Shown: positions 23,426 to 36,040, counted from the first letter of the stretch. The stretch: 64,000 bases of DNA from Mytilus californianus (GCF_021869535.1 NW_026262581.1:116960771-117024770); one strand, 5' to 3'. Numbers and translations: made by a program. The notes: generated by a model not told the origin, from the sequence alone.

Positions 23426-23830
23426 TATCAACACTTTATATCTTCAACATGCAGTTACATTATTTTCAAATTTAGCGAGACTGCAAAAAGGCACACATTC
23501 AAGTCCGAAAATAGATACTGGAAGAGCCTGAAAATCAAGAATTGTTCATTTATTTTACCATTTTCCTAATTGCAAACATGGAAGAAGTGTATCGGTATCG
23601 ATTACTTGCGATGCATGAAATATTTTGCAGTTATGATGGTCAGATTGAAACGGATTTACCTATCAAGTAGCACATTCTGCATGACTTACTTCTACTTTAC
23701 ACAATTTGGTAAAATGTAAACTTAAAAAGTCACCAAACGATATCATACAACGATCAACGACCCATTCCGTGTATTACACTTTACAAGGCGAAGTTATGTG
23801 AAACAGTGTCAATGAAACTAATTGAATTCG

Positions 23831-24208
23831 AACTCGAACATGATCGTTTGTGATCTCATATGATAAACAACTTTGCTTTACTCGAACATGATCGTTTGTA
23901 ATCTCACATGATAAACAATAGATATAGGAAGATGTGGTATGAGTGCCAATGAGACAACTCTCCATCCAAAGTTACAATTAATAAAAGTATACCATTATAG
24001 GTCAAGGTACGGCCTTCAACACGGAGCATTGGCTCACACCGAACAGCAAGCTATAAAGGGCCCCTTTGCTTTACTCGAACATGATCGTTTGTGATCTCAC
24101 ATGATAAACAAGCTTGCCTTACTGGAACATGATCGTTTGTGATCTCACATGATAAACACATTTGCTTTACTGGAACATGATCGTTTGTGATCTCATATGA
24201 TAAACTTT
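23831..24208. repeat. About 47-bp tandem repeat split by a retroelement fragment
   Basis: Five units of CGAACATGATCGTTTGTGAT, CTCACATGATAAACAA and CTTTGCTTTACT. Two units precede and three follow the type B insert at 23919-24062. Confidence 0.85.
23919..24062 (-). mobile_element. Type B retroelement 3' end, inserted in a tandem repeat
   Basis: GATATAGGAAGATGTGGTAT, GAGTGCCAATGAGACAACTC, GGTACGGCCTTCAACACGG and AAGCTATAAAGGGCCC: the terminal 145 bp of the module also seen at 8276 (plus) and 30785 (minus). Confidence 0.85.
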
Positions 24209-24214
24209 GCTTTA

Positions 24215-26225
24215 AACCACGTTACAAAAATTAATGTTTATAATACAAGATTATTTGTCAATTTTTTAAAATATAATTTCTCTAAGAATACAGCTATCTC
24301 TGAAACACAAATAAATACTTGTTCAGTTTGATAGAATAAAGTAATTTATAGTAAAGTCATTTGCAAAATTCGTTTTACAGAAAGAACTATGGAGAAAAAA
24401 TACCAACCCATATCGCAAGTATTACAATTTAATGTTTTCACTATATTATACATAAATAAAATTATCCTTTAAAATATTTGACAATAAAACGTTATCATAC
24501 TAACAGGAATAACAAATCTACATATAAGTGGCATTATTCCATAAACCATATGGTTCAGACACTAATAACGAAATGTCAAGATATAGTGTCATGAAGTAAA
24601 TAGAAATGTTCTCTCCTCCCAAAATTTCATTATTCATATTTAACCTATAATATCAGGAAAAGTATTTCAACAAATTATTCAAAGACCTTTTGATTGTTGT
24701 TTAAAGTTCTGATAAAGTATAATACTGTTTAGAAGGGAGTGATTACCTGCGGTAGTACATTATTGGTAAAAACTTTTGCAAAAACGGTACATGACGACCA
24801 TTTGATATTCTGGGGCAGGGGAAGGCAGGTGGATTTTGGAAAATGAATATTCTAACCTGGTAAGAACTAATCATCTTGCTCAATTCAGGGTGAAAATGAA
24901 TATCCTGAATAACACTGTAAGCACCCCTTTGCAGGAAAAATTATGATCAAAATAGAAAATAAACAAGCCTCGCAAAAGGTGCTCCTCCCTCCAGAATATC
25001 AAATGGTCGTCCCATAAGAACAAAACAGTACAGAATACTAAAGTTGCAAAAGTCAAAAATATACAATAAAAGGACAAAAATCTTTAAAAGAAAGGTAAAA
25101 ATGACAAAAATAAGTGTATTTATCGGATTGAATAATTCCAATTTGCCGCATTTATATACCCTATCTTCCTTTAGGATTTATATAAGCATATATATCGAGA
25201 ACAACATATATTTTAAATGTTCATAGCCAATCCCATGTTATAGACGAGTTTATCCACACTTCGCCAATGGAAATAGTGAAACAAGATTAAATAATGTAAA
25301 GGTTGTCTGTTTTAATTTTAACTATTTCAGAAAAGCTATAGTTTGTTCCAAAGCTTTCTTTTCTTGGTATATTAATTTTAAGCATTCAAATACATGTTGC
25401 TTCCGTTGCTGTATGAAAACTACCATCAATAAAAACGTGTCACGTGGTGTGCACACTGAAAAAAATCGGCTTTGTACGTGTTTAAATATAATCACTGAGG
25501 TTGCTTCGCTGGTTGCGAACTGTTAGTCGCTCAACCGTCCTGTGGCCAATATTTCCTTATCATGAATTTTCAACGATACGTTTTTACTACACTTTCAGTT
25601 TATAAACTATATGTATGTTTTATTACATTGTTTGATTGCTGTCTCATTGATTGACCTATTCCCCATTTTTTGTCATTCATATGTACTTGTACTTAAACTA
25701 AGGTTGCAAGTCCATCAGTAGGCATAGTTGTTATAGGTTTTGGCTGTAAACCATTTTATTTGCATGGACACACACGTTTTAGGCTTTATCTTTCCAACCA
25801 TATCTTGAAAGGTTCAAAACAAGTGTCGTGTGCATTGACATCTTTATCATACATTTTACCTCGTAGATGTATGTAGGAGAGCATTTGTTGGATACATGAT
25901 AATTTCTTAATTTAATATTTTCTTAAATACATTTTGGTTCAAAAATTTTGTTCAAGATATATTCCAGGGCTTCACACAAAAAGTAAAACTGAATACAATT
26001 GAGTGTTGAGAAATGCACAAAAGAGAAGAAAACACACAAATGAGATAAACATTTGACTGATAATTCAAACATGAGTTTGTACCTATTATTCCAGTTAAAT
26101 GCATAAAGTAAACCAACTTGTTTCGTTCAATACACTACTGTGACATTTCCTAAAAGATTATCACAACATGTACTTATTAATCTCAAATCTTTCTATTATA
26201 GTTGCTGATTTTAGTGAGTAAGAAA
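24215..26225. other. No recognisable gene
   Basis: Two kilobases of AT-rich sequence. Short open frames on both strands near 24880-25226 are low-complexity (Phe/Lys rich) and lack motifs. CACGTGGTGTGCAC near 25441 is an isolated E-box-like site. Confidence 0.4.
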
Positions 26226-26227
26226 GT

Positions 26228-26275
26228 AAAGAGATGTGGTAAAACTATTCACTAGAGACCAAATGAAGTTTAGTT
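26228..26275 (-). mobile_element. Type A tail remnant
   Basis: AAGAGATGTGGTA ... CACTAGAGACCAAATGAAG resembles the reverse complement of the last 50 bp of the type A 3' UTR. Confidence 0.5.
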
Positions 26276-27029
26276 TGTTAATTTAATCCTTTGATATCAA
26301 ATGATGCATATATACATCGTCGTGTTTTTGGTCCTAAATGGCAAATTCTTTTATTAACGCTGATGATTTTCCCTTCATACCTTTTTCATTTAATCAAAAC
26401 GGATCTATTCTAATTCAAAGTTTTCCATTGAACTTACTAGTTACTAATCAAGCGAAATCCCTATTTAATACATTGTAGGTTATTATGACAATTAGTAGAA
26501 TAGAAATGTCAAATGCACAAAACTGAAAATATATTAAACAGTATGCATTTATTACCGTAATTATAAAAGAGCACGCAATCATTTTTTAGGAAGAAAATGA
26601 AAACTTCTGTCCCTTAATTCGTTCATTTTAGCCATGGGCCATTGTGATTACTTGAGTCCATCGTGATAAACTTTAGATATCCTGCAACACTAGCTGTAAA
26701 ATAAATACAGAAGACGTGATATATAAGTATAAGCAGATGTGGTATGATTGCTGACTATCCACCAGAAACCAAAGGACGACGAAGAAAACAACTATAGAGC
26801 ACGGTACGGCCCTCAACAATAAGCAAACTCCTACCGTACAGTAAGCAAGATATGGCACCGGAATGACAAATGTGAAATATTCAAAATATAAAAACTAACG
26901 GTTTGAAATATGTAAAAACCAACAAAAAAAAAACAAACGAAAAATGACTATGCAGACTTTAACTAACGACAACCACTGAAGTATATGCTCCTGACTTTGG
27001 GACAGGCACATATAAAATGTGGCTGGGCT

Positions 27030-27590
27030 AAACGTAAATGGCTTTGAACTAGCTTTATGAAACTGAGAGTATTCTGTTTTTTATGATACTGTATTTTGTG
27101 CTTCGTGACAATCTGATGGTTCAAAACATTTTCAACTGATTTCTGATGTGTGTTCTTATCATCGTTGTGTTTTAACACTACTGTCTCAAGTTAAGGGGTG
27201 GTTGAGCGCTCAAAAACATGTTTAACCCCGTCACATTTTAAATGTGCATATCCCAAGCCAGAAGCATGTAATTTAGTGGTTGTCGTTGGCAATTGTCTGC
27301 ATAGTGTTTTTCGTTTCAGTTGTCGTTGACAATTGTCTGCTTAGTGTTTTTCGTTTCAGTTGTCGTTGGCAATTGTCTGTTTAGCGTTTTTCGTTTCAGT
27401 TGTCGTTGGCATATTTGCTTTTCGCTTATTGTTTTGTCATAGATCAGCTACTTGGTTTTCTCGTTTGATCGGGTTTATATTTGGTCACGTCGGGGTCGCT
27501 AGAACAGAAAGCGGATGAAGCGAAAAAAAGGGTCCTCACTTTCCTCTTCATTTGAAAAAATACCACATTTAATTTTCATATTGTGAGCGT
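27030..27590 (+). mobile_element. Nested plus-strand type A 3' UTR copy
   Basis: GGCTTTGAACTAGC, CTGTCTCAAGTTAAGGGGTG, CATGTTTAACCCCGTCAC, TATCCCAAGCCAGAAGC (the motif position) and GTTTTCTCGTTTGATCG lead to a degraded end ATACCACATTTAATTTTC. It has gained an internal 40-bp triplication (27280-27411). Confidence 0.7.
27280..27411. repeat. 40-bp tandem repeat, 3.3 copies, inside a retroelement UTR
   Basis: The unit is TTGTCGTTGGCAATTGTCTG then CATAGTGTTTTTCGTTTCAG, starting at 27280, 27320, 27360 and 27400. It is a local expansion of the GTTGTCG ... TTTTTCGTT part of the type A UTR. Confidence 0.9.
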
Positions 27591-27769
27591 TCATCCTCCA
27601 CAAACCTGGGAAAGTGGTTTATCAGCACAACATAAGAGCATACTTTAAAAGTCAGCGGGAAAAGGCTTGTTTCTTCAGATTGGCACTAAGCATACAAAAA
27701 CCTCTCACAAAAAGACAAGACAAACAGGATACCAATCTAAGAGTTCTCGAAGTCATTGAAAACTGTACC

Positions 27770-28655
27770 TAGCTAGGAATATGAGATTTAATTTTCTAGT
27801 CATTCCGTTGGTTGGTATGGTTGAGTGTTTGGTTTTGTCGGATTTGATTCGCTTCCACCTTTTTGAATTTACCTTAAAGTTCGACAGTTTTGTTGATACA
27901 TTTTTTTCTAGTTCTAATCCACCTACAACTAATAAACAAATCATGTCAGACTTTTTGTTTACAGCAATATTATAGGAGGAATGCACACCTTATGTATAGT
28001 ACTTTATACAAAGTTTATTATTCTGCAAATGAGAACTTTGAAAATTTCTTTAATTTAAAGACGAATTTGATTGCAAATGACATACGCCTATTAAAATAAC
28101 ATATATGTTGTAGCAGTTTTACTGGTTGAATATCCAATTTAATAGCGGAGAACGGGAAATTATAAACCAAATGTGAAGTACAACACTTTCTTCGAAGATA
28201 ACAAAATCGTAGTTTATGATGGTATTGGCAGATTCTACAGGATTTTCACAATTACATTCGAAAACAACAAAGTAAAAAATGCTTAAAACATAAATTTCTA
28301 TGTCTTACTACTGTTTTTTTTAATTTGCTCTGATATAATAGTTTGGTTTTGGAAAATTTGGTCTCGTCGCAAGGTCGTCATTTTTGGTTAAAAGGGTAAC
28401 TGCGATATGTCGTTGTGGGATCTGATGTTGTCTCATGGATAAATCTAATTTTGATGATCTTTTTCGAAAAATTAAATCCACGTGCATTATGTAAACAAAA
28501 AGGCGAATAATTTTTCTTTTTTTCTGCTTTGTTTCTTCTTTTATTGAATTTCAGAGTGTGTTTACTTATAACATTGTTCTAGATTAAAGTTTTAAAGTGT
28601 TGCATTTTAATTGAAGGAAAATATAAATATTTTAAAAAGTTTTCTTTATTTTGAA
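27770..28655. other. No recognisable gene
   Basis: The overlapping open frames at 27753-28099 on both strands show no family motifs. The rest is AT-rich. Confidence 0.35.
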
Positions 28656-28659
28656 AAGA

Positions 28660-29905
28660 ATACATTCTCATTTATCCTTTATCCTGCTGAACTGACTTTA
28701 AATAAAGCTAATGCTAACAATGAACACTGCCCTTTCCTGGATCTTGATATCTATATTTTTAAAGGAAAGACTAATACTAAAATTTACGATAAAAGAGATG
28801 ATTTTTCATTTCCTATTGTTAATTATCCATATTTAGATGGTGGCGTTCCCTTAACACCATCCTATGGTGTTTATGCATCTCAACTCGTTGGATTCGCTCG
28901 TGTATGTAACAACGTATTTGATTTTAACGAAAGATATCTCTGTATTACTGAAAATTATAACACCAAGGTTTTCGATAACACAAACTTGTCAAAACATTTA
29001 CTAAATATTATCATCGGTACAAGGACATCATTCGTAAATATAGATCAACGTGCAGACATAGTATATGTTCAGGTATTTCACATCCCATCTTTTATAGTAA
29101 TATTCTATACAAAGCACAAAAATGTCGTCATTCATCTTAAAAACTAAGCAAACCTATAAACAGACTTATTCAGAAGGGATATAGTTACGATACTGTTGTC
29201 AGGTCATTAAAGATGGGATTTTTTGGAATTAATATTGATTCACTCATAGGGTCTTTGCATCGGAAATACACACATTTATTCTAAAACCAGTTGTTGGCAT
29301 GATACCGGTTATGTTCTTCTGGTATATTTTATGATGGTATGATATTAAACCCCCTAACGGGAGGGATTGTGCTTGATTTTCATATGATAAAGACATAATC
29401 TTTCAATCAGTTTAATTGAGGTCTGGAGCTGGCATGTCGGTAACTGCTAGTAGTCATTTGTTAATTCATGTTGATTATTGTCATTTTACTTAATTTCTTC
29501 TGTTACCTATTCTAACATCGGACTCGGACTTCTTTTGAACTGAATTTTACTGTTCGTATTGCTGTGTGTTTGTTTATTCTACATTGGCTAGAGATATAGG
29601 GGGAGGTCACAAAACATGTTAACCCCGCCGCAATATTGCGTCTGTCCCAAGTCAGGAACCTATGGCTTTTGTTAGTCTTGTATGTTTTTTTTAAAATTTT
29701 GGTTCATATATATGTTTCGGAGTTTAGTTTGACGTCCATTTCCGCAGAACTAGTTTACATTATTGTTTAGGTGCCAGCTGAAGCCCGCCTCCGGATGTAG
29801 GATTTTCTCGCTGTGTTGAAGACCCATTGGTGGCTTTGGGCTGTTTTCTGCTCTTTGGTCGGGTTGTTGTCTCTTTGACGCATCTCCCGTTTCCATTCTC
29901 AATTT
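28660..29905 (+). pseudogene. Penelope-like retroelement: reverse transcriptase C-terminus and type C 3' UTR
   Basis: The longest uninterrupted fragment of this family here. The frame through 29147 reads YPAELTLNKANANN, CPFLDLDIYIFKGK, KIYDKRDDFSFPIVNYPYLD and PSYGVYASQLVGFARVC, DFNERYLCITE, and then diverges. A shifted frame at 29155-29265 gives INRLIQKGYSYDTVVRSLKM. The catalytic part of the reverse transcriptase is missing (5' truncation near 28660). The 3' UTR carries GTCCCAAGTCAGGAACC (about 29643), GAGTTTAGTTTGACGTCC, GAAGACCCATTGGTGGC and TCGGGTTGTTGTCTCTTTGA, ending near 29905. Its last 260 bp recur alone at 35463-35722. It is inactive. Confidence 0.8.
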
Positions 29906-30784
29906 TATCTAAAATTTCTGATATGATAATTCCATTTTGTAGTCTTTAGAAAATTTTCTAACAAAAACTTGTTGTTTGACTCCTGAAATCACTAAACCGC
30001 ATCTCCCTAGTCGAAAATTCTAGTGTGACTCTTCATAACCATGTGGCGTTTGTAACATGTCATTCGCCGGCCATATACTTACGAGGTTCATCCCTGAACA
30101 AAATAAAAGTTAAGTCTTCAAATTTGTTTTGCATTTCGTAATGTCTCTCATTTCAATAAGACGTTAAGTAAGCAATGATCAATCAATCTTATTCCATTAA
30201 AGTTACCTTTCAAGTGAAGCCACTAATGTAAAAAAAATTAAATCTTCATAAATTGTACATTTAAAACATTTCTTTTTATTTTGGTATGGTTCCGATTGAA
30301 AGCATACTTTTATGTTGTACATAGAAATGAAATCAGTGAAAGGCGTTTTTGAAGAGGTTTAAACAATAATAAATGAATAATTGTGAATATGCGTGATTTA
30401 ATTTTGAACAGATAAAACGTTATAAGCTTTTTAGATACTACATCATTATCTTGTCATGGTAATTGTTGTTTTTCCGGGGCGTCATCGATACTTATTAATA
30501 TATCATTCAACACAATTTGTTGCTGCATACTCAGGTGTGTTTTGTTTTTTTTTTTCATTTTTTGGCTACTGCTTGATGTTACATTGGAGAGTTCCGAGTA
30601 TTTCCAAATTTAGTGTAAGCTAGCCACACATTTAATCGAAGTCCAAACATACCATCACGATTTTTGATGAACTTCGTCGAGGTTAACCTTCTTCGTTCTC
30701 CGCAAAAATACGCCAAAAACCAAACGTATTGGATGCGCATGTCAGAGAGATCGTGTTCGCTACTATTGTCTGTACTAAATTAAT

Positions 30785-31075
30785 TAGATATAGGAAGATG
30801 TGGTATGAGTGCCAATGAGACAACTCTCCATCCAAGTCACAATTTATAAAAGTAAACCATTATAGGTCAAGTACGGCCTTCGACACGGAGCATTGGCTCA
30901 CACCGAACAGCAAGCTATAAAGGGTCCCAAAAAATAACTAGTGTAAAACCATTCAAACGGAAAAACAAACGGTCTAATCTATATAAAAACGAGAAACGAG
31001 AAACACGTATGAACTACATAAACAGACGACAACTACTGTAATCAGATTCCTGACTTAGGACAGGTGCAAACATTT
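30785..31075 (-). mobile_element. Type B retroelement 3' module
   Basis: Colinear reverse complement of 8276-8545: GATATAGGAAGATGTGGTAT, GGAGCATTGGCTCACACC, AACGAGAAACACGTATG, ACTACTGTAATCAGATTCCT and GACTTAGGACAGG, where it stops about 10 bp upstream of the AAGTCAGGA motif. Confidence 0.85.
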
Positions 31076-31079
31076 GTAG

Positions 31080-32020
31080 CGATTTAATTGTTCATTTTAC
31101 AATTTCGGGTTACATCAAAATTAGTTAATCGCTTTTTTCTCTGTTAATTCCAAATAAATAGGATCTGCTTACCCCTCAGAACCTGAGATCACCCCCAGTT
31201 TTTGTGTGCTTGCGTGTGTGTTGCTCACTCTTATGTTTTATATGTAGTGTTTTTAATGATTTTTTGTAGTCATTGAGTTCTCTTCGACTTCGGAGTTTTG
31301 AACATCCCCTGGTATCTTCCACTTCTTTTTGTCAAGGTACGATTTGAATATGCAACATACACATAGATTGTTAACCTTTTTTGATGGCGCGAACTACACA
31401 TTGCTTCACTATGGTCAATGTTATTGAGAAAGTTACCTGATGTAAGCCACTGAACTTGCATACCGTGAAATTCGTTGATCTACGTCTAGAAAAACATACT
31501 TTCGCATAAATGTTTGCATACCATTTTAATTTTTCGTTTTAAAATTTCTTTCGTATTATCGTATAATATCTAAGGATCAATTCGCATTCAGTCATTCCAT
31601 AACAGAACCAGTGTATATAAAGTGCGAATCCAGTTAGTTCATTTTCACTGTTGTATGCGAGTATGTCTATTGTAGAATAAAGGATGATGAGAAAAACTGC
31701 GTTTGTTTATTTTTGAAAATACAAAATAATAAATTTGAATGTATGTTTTAAAAGAATTTCATTAGACTATAACTTTTTAATGTATAATAACAGGATTAAA
31801 GTCCCAAAAAGTGTTATTTAAGCAGCAGAATCCATAATATTGATTACTGAATGCGATTCATTTTAACTATAGATGCGATGAATTATCACTGTAAGTGCAA
31901 TCATTTCTGATGTGGAATTTTTGGAAGCGCGATGAATTTTCATTGTCGTTTTATATGATTATTCGACATACAACAACTGAAAATAGTTTTTAAATGACTT
32001 TAATATTGATGATATTTACA
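31080..32020. other. No recognisable gene
   Basis: AT-rich. The minus-strand open frame 31270-31461 has no motif. Confidence 0.35.
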
Positions 32021-32085
32021 ATTTGAAATGCAAGCTAATCGTAGATGCTTACTTGTATATACAAGGTTATAACCACGTTCATATC

Positions 32086-32271
32086 ATGCATATTCAAATA
32101 TTGTTGGTGAGTTTGCTATTAGCTTGTCATGGATCCGAAAATTTACTGGAGCAGAACATCCATGAATATAACGTTTTTCTACGACGAATTTTCTTTGAAA
32201 AGTTTTATAACTCGCTTAAAAAAGCTTTAAACATTTGTCACGCCGTGTCATACATATTTCTACCGTATTGA
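32086..32271 (+). CDS. Possible small secreted peptide (61 residues)
   Basis: The first ATG of this frame, at 32086, starts a 61-residue frame with an N-terminal hydrophobic core typical of a signal peptide (MHIQILLVSLLLACHGSE). A short polar, Lys/Phe-rich remainder with one cysteine (NICHAV) follows. Sequence upstream in frame has no ATG. There is no recognisable family, no paralogue in the window and no clear promoter. A GTGAGT (about 32105) lies inside the frame and could instead be a splice donor. The chance of a random open frame of this length in AT-rich DNA is high, so this is a weak call based only on the signal-like N-terminus. Confidence 0.25.
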   Translation: MHIQILLVSLLLACHGSENLLEQNIHEYNVFLRRIFFEKFYNSLKKALNICHAVSYIFLPY

Positions 32272-32274
32272 TAG

Positions 32275-33090
32275 GCTTTTGCACAACGAACAGTACAAGA
32301 ATGTACAACGAACGGTACTAAAGAAAGAAAACAAACTACAAAGAGAATGAATCGTACAGTGTCAAAATTCTGAGGTCAGTTTTTCAAGTAAATGTCTTCA
32401 AATAAAATTAAAACAACGGGTTTCTCATTCGTATTATGTACATGTATTTTAACAACAACAAAGCACAAAATACACGGTCGCATTTAGTGAAAGAGCCAAC
32501 CAACTATGCTCTATTTGTAGTTTAATCAAGTTTGAGTTACACATAGTGTTTGTTTCGCGATGTTTACAAGTAATTCACAGACCTGTCTATTTAAAATAGT
32601 CACATGGTGTTCATGTAATATAAATGATATACAATGCTGCCAGGAGCAGTAAAACTTTGTTTTCATAAACATTGAATACTTAACTGAACAGTTAGTCAAT
32701 TAGTCTTTGGTGTAAATATAAGAACGGTATATCTACCAACATCGCTTCGCGATGTAGCGATTAACGTCCGGAATCAACTGTACGGCGGTTATACCCTATA
32801 GGACCATTTAAACATGTAACAATAAACTGTTTTCAATATTTCTTTGTATTCTCACAATTGCGTATTGGTTTATTTGTAACACCGACTTATAAGAAATTCA
32901 AGCATATTTAAGGTGACTCGACTGTTGCTCGAACTTTCTTTACTGTATAAGATTTATACACAATGGCATGATAAACATCAATTATCCAGTCATCCAAGCG
33001 TCAATTGTTTGTGCAAGATGAAAACGTTTCCACTCATTCAATCGTGAAATGAAGATCATTTTCTGAATGCTCTTTGTTATATCAAATGCA
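32275..33090. other. No recognisable feature
   Basis: AT-rich sequence; no gene or repeat was recognised. Confidence 0.4.
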
Positions 33091-33093
33091 TCC

Positions 33094-33257
33094 ATTAGAG
33101 CTATTTTCCTAACGCTTGTAGTTTAAAGGTTTGGTTGGCTTGCTTGCTTTGTTTGTATTAACGTTTTCTCAATCTTAATTACAATGCTTAGGCAACATTT
33201 ACACAATCAAGGCCAACCACATCTTTTAACTACAAGCATTAGGAAATTAGCTCTAAT
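33094..33257. mobile_element. Foldback element with 45-bp inverted arms
   Basis: Left arm 33094-33138 (ATTAGAGCTATTTTCCTAAC ...) is an imperfect reverse complement of right arm 33213-33257 (... TAGGAAATTAGCTCTAAT), with a few mismatches and a 74-bp loop. It is a small non-autonomous foldback/MITE-like insertion. No clear target duplication was found. Confidence 0.75.
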
Positions 33258-33259
33258 GA

Positions 33260-34840
33260 CGTTTAATATATTAGTATGCGATGAAGATTTAGACCGAAAC
33301 AGAAATTTTACTTTTCCGGTGACGTGGATTGGCTTAACTGTCCAAGATATATGTATTTAATGATGACGTGTCATAGGAAAGAATAAATTTTAACCTACAT
33401 ACAGATCAGGACAAATTATTTGACTATATTAGCAATAAATACCATGTTTAAGGAATTTATTGATATATTACCTCAGGCTTTCACTCACTAAGTATGCATA
33501 CATAATCAATCCTTCTGACTTCATAAATTTTGTTAGAGAGTCGGCTGAATTAAGACTTTATATAATGAAAATTAATTAATTTCCTTCTGTGAAAATGCAT
33601 CGCATATACAATAGAAATGAATCGCCCTACAGTGAAAATGAAAGTCTAGTATCATTATTCGACAGTAAACCTGAATCGTATAACGAAAACAGCATAGTGG
33701 AATTTCATTCAATATCAACAAGCTGAATAACAAACCCTGTTTTAAGTTAAACAACATTAATAATTATGTTAAAATGTACATTTTTCTGCAAATGAAACTT
33801 AACTGCTACTTTTAAATCTCTTGCACACTCTGTTCGTGAACTATTCTTAATATTTATCTATTTGTGTATCAATTTTGCACCTGGATGGCTGTAGGCGCGA
33901 TGAAAACCCGTCCGCATCTCATACCTAGATCATGAATTTATAAAAACAGTACACATTATATATTATTTCTTATTTTATTAAAAAATCTGGAATTTGTCGT
34001 CTGTTTATTTATCATTTTACATCAGAAATTCATCACGGATACAGTATAAATGACATTTTAGGATTCGCACATTACATATACTGAGAACTATATTATTGTG
34101 ATAAGTATAGGGTGTTATGGTAGATGATACACTTCATGAATTTGGTGCTGGATGTTGAAAGACAAGGTTGTTTTAATATTCCCACTTTCAGTAACAAAAT
34201 TGGTTCAATAGATTCTTACTGAATAAAAAGATCATTCAGACTAAATAAAATAAATGATATGAAGAGAAAAGGGGTCAGTTACGAATGGCAAAATCAACTT
34301 CTTAGTTTAAATAAGTTTCTGGCTTCGAATTGACAGTTATGCCAGATATTTCGAACAGGTATGTGAATATGCGTTAGAAACACATATTGTTGTTCAACAA
34401 ACCTCTAGATATTGTTCACGATATTGACATGTCCGTTTGTCAAACATCATTAGGCACGAACTTTTATTTTTTGAATAAGGAATCAATCATATACTTATCA
34501 TATGTTCGAAAATATTGACCGATCCTTCATTTAGCTAGCTACTGCAATGAGCATGTATGTTGTTCAGTAACGCTCGGTTCTTATATAATATAATTCATGT
34601 TTAAATAAACATATATTCTGGTTTTTTTTTTAGGAAAAATGATTGCGTAAATGTAATACTTTCCTTTTCTTACATTTATTTAATTCATGATGGTTGTCGT
34701 ATTAAAAAAAACAGCATTGAATAATTGCGGTTTGAAAATTATAAAAAATTGGCTGATGGAAAATAAAGGCAACAGTAGTATACCGGTGTTCAAAAGTCAT
34801 AAATCGATTTAGAGAATTAACCAAAAAATACATATATATA
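33260..34840. other. No recognisable gene
   Basis: AT-rich with several short open frames on the minus strand (33572-33757, 34702-34899) that lack motifs. Confidence 0.35.
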
Positions 34841-34842
34841 AA

Positions 34843-35463
34843 CAAGTCTAAATTGAAAACAACGTTCAAACCTATGATTGCGTTGGATAAAAACCGCAAT
34901 TTTTATACGTGTGCATGCAAAAAACAAATTTCTTTTTAGAGGGGTCTAAATACAGCACAAACAACATTTTCCAAAAGACCAAAAAGTGAAAAAGTATATT
35001 TTAACAAAAGCATTTGACTAGCAGGTCGAACAACGAATGTTCTTAAACCCTGCTGACTGCCATTGGCGATTGCCAAATAAACGGGTCACCAGATGTAACA
35101 AAATGGATCTTAATTATTAATTTAATACCAAACAGAAAACAATAAACTTGCGGAAGAGATGGTATACCGCAAACAAAAGGTGCAAAAATTAGTACACCAT
35201 ATCCGGATTTCGACAATTAATGTCTCTTCAGTGAAGTTAGGAATCGAAACGGTATTTGGAAGGCCATATATAAATTACCTCAATTTAGTATAGACTCTTG
35301 AATTTTTAAGGGTCGAAATAGGATGAACGGATCATATAAACCCGAAGGCAAATATAATACAAGCCCAAACGAAAAAATATAAACAAGTCTAAATTGAAAC
35401 AACGTTCAAAATTGCGTTGGATAAAAACCGCAATTTTTATACGTGTGCATGCAAAACAAATTT
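34843..35463. repeat. Direct repeat pair about 540 bp apart
   Basis: AACAAGTCTAAATTGAAAAC, GATTGCGTTGGATAAAAACC and GCAATTTTTATACGTGTGCA occur at 34843-34935 and again at 35383-35463 with small differences (the second lacks about 10 bp). The second copy abuts a retroelement 3' module at its AAGTCAGGA motif. This could be a tandem dimer of a dispersed mussel repeat or LTR-like ends. No coding frame lies between. Confidence 0.75.
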
Positions 35464-35722
35464 CTTGGTAGAAGTCAGGAACCCTTGGCCTTTGTTAGTC
35501 TTGTATATTTTTTTAATTTGGTCATTTATATGATTCGGAGTTTAGTGTGACGTCCATTTTTGCTGAACTTGTATACATGTTTGTTTAGGGTCCAGTTGAA
35601 GCCAACCTCCGGTGCGTGATTTTCTCGCTGTGTTGAAGACCCATTGGTGGCCTTGGGCTGTTTTCTGCTCTTTGGTCGGGTTGTTGTCTCTGGCGTATTC
35701 CCCGTCTCCGTTCTTAATTTAA
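35463..35722 (+). mobile_element. Solitary type C retroelement 3' module
   Basis: It begins exactly at AGAAGTCAGGAACCC and runs through GAGTTTAGTGTGACGTCC, TCTCGCTGTGTTGAAGACCC, TTGGTGGCCTTGGGCTG and TCGGGTTGTTGTCTC. It is colinear with the end of the 28660-29905 element. Confidence 0.85.
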
Positions 35723-35724
35723 TA

Positions 35725-36040
35725 CATATAATTATATTTTTGTTTATCTCAAGCATTTTCAAACATAAATACTGTGGAAACAGGAATATTGTTACGAAAC
35801 AGTATTCTGGTTTTCTTGCACTTAATTTTAGAATTTCATTTAAAATTTTTACTGAATAAATATTAAGCAATTTATGCAAGATTTATTCGCTTTTCACATA
35901 ATGTTTTTTTTATATAATAGCATCAAACGGATTTAGATTTTAATATCAGATTAAAACGTCCTGCTGAAACGGAATTAAAGGTGATTTATCATCAATATGT
36001 AAATTGCGTAACATGACTGATTCACTAATCGGGATACGTT
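35725..36040. other. No recognisable feature
   Basis: AT-rich spacer between a retroelement end and the MITE. Confidence 0.4.

Larger units (their letters stand above)
26715..27765 (-). mobile_element. Type A retroelement 3' UTR copy containing an opposite-strand insert
   Basis: The minus-strand UTR is read from 27765 to 27590 (CTTCAGATTGGCACTAAG, AAAGTCAGCGGGAAAAGG, AACCTGGGAAAGTGG) and then 27030 to 26715 (CTGACTTTGGGACAGGC, GGTACGGCCCTCAACAATAA, GCAGATGTGGTATGATTGC). The two halves join at a point that is continuous in intact copies. 27030-27590 is a plus-strand copy inserted between them. This is the same arrangement as at 18.8-19.9 kb. Confidence 0.75.

Noticed and set aside
30040-30185. 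Possible second SINE ending AATGATCAATCAATC
   Set aside because: The tail resembles a SINE tail, but no A/B boxes or core domain could be read with confidence.
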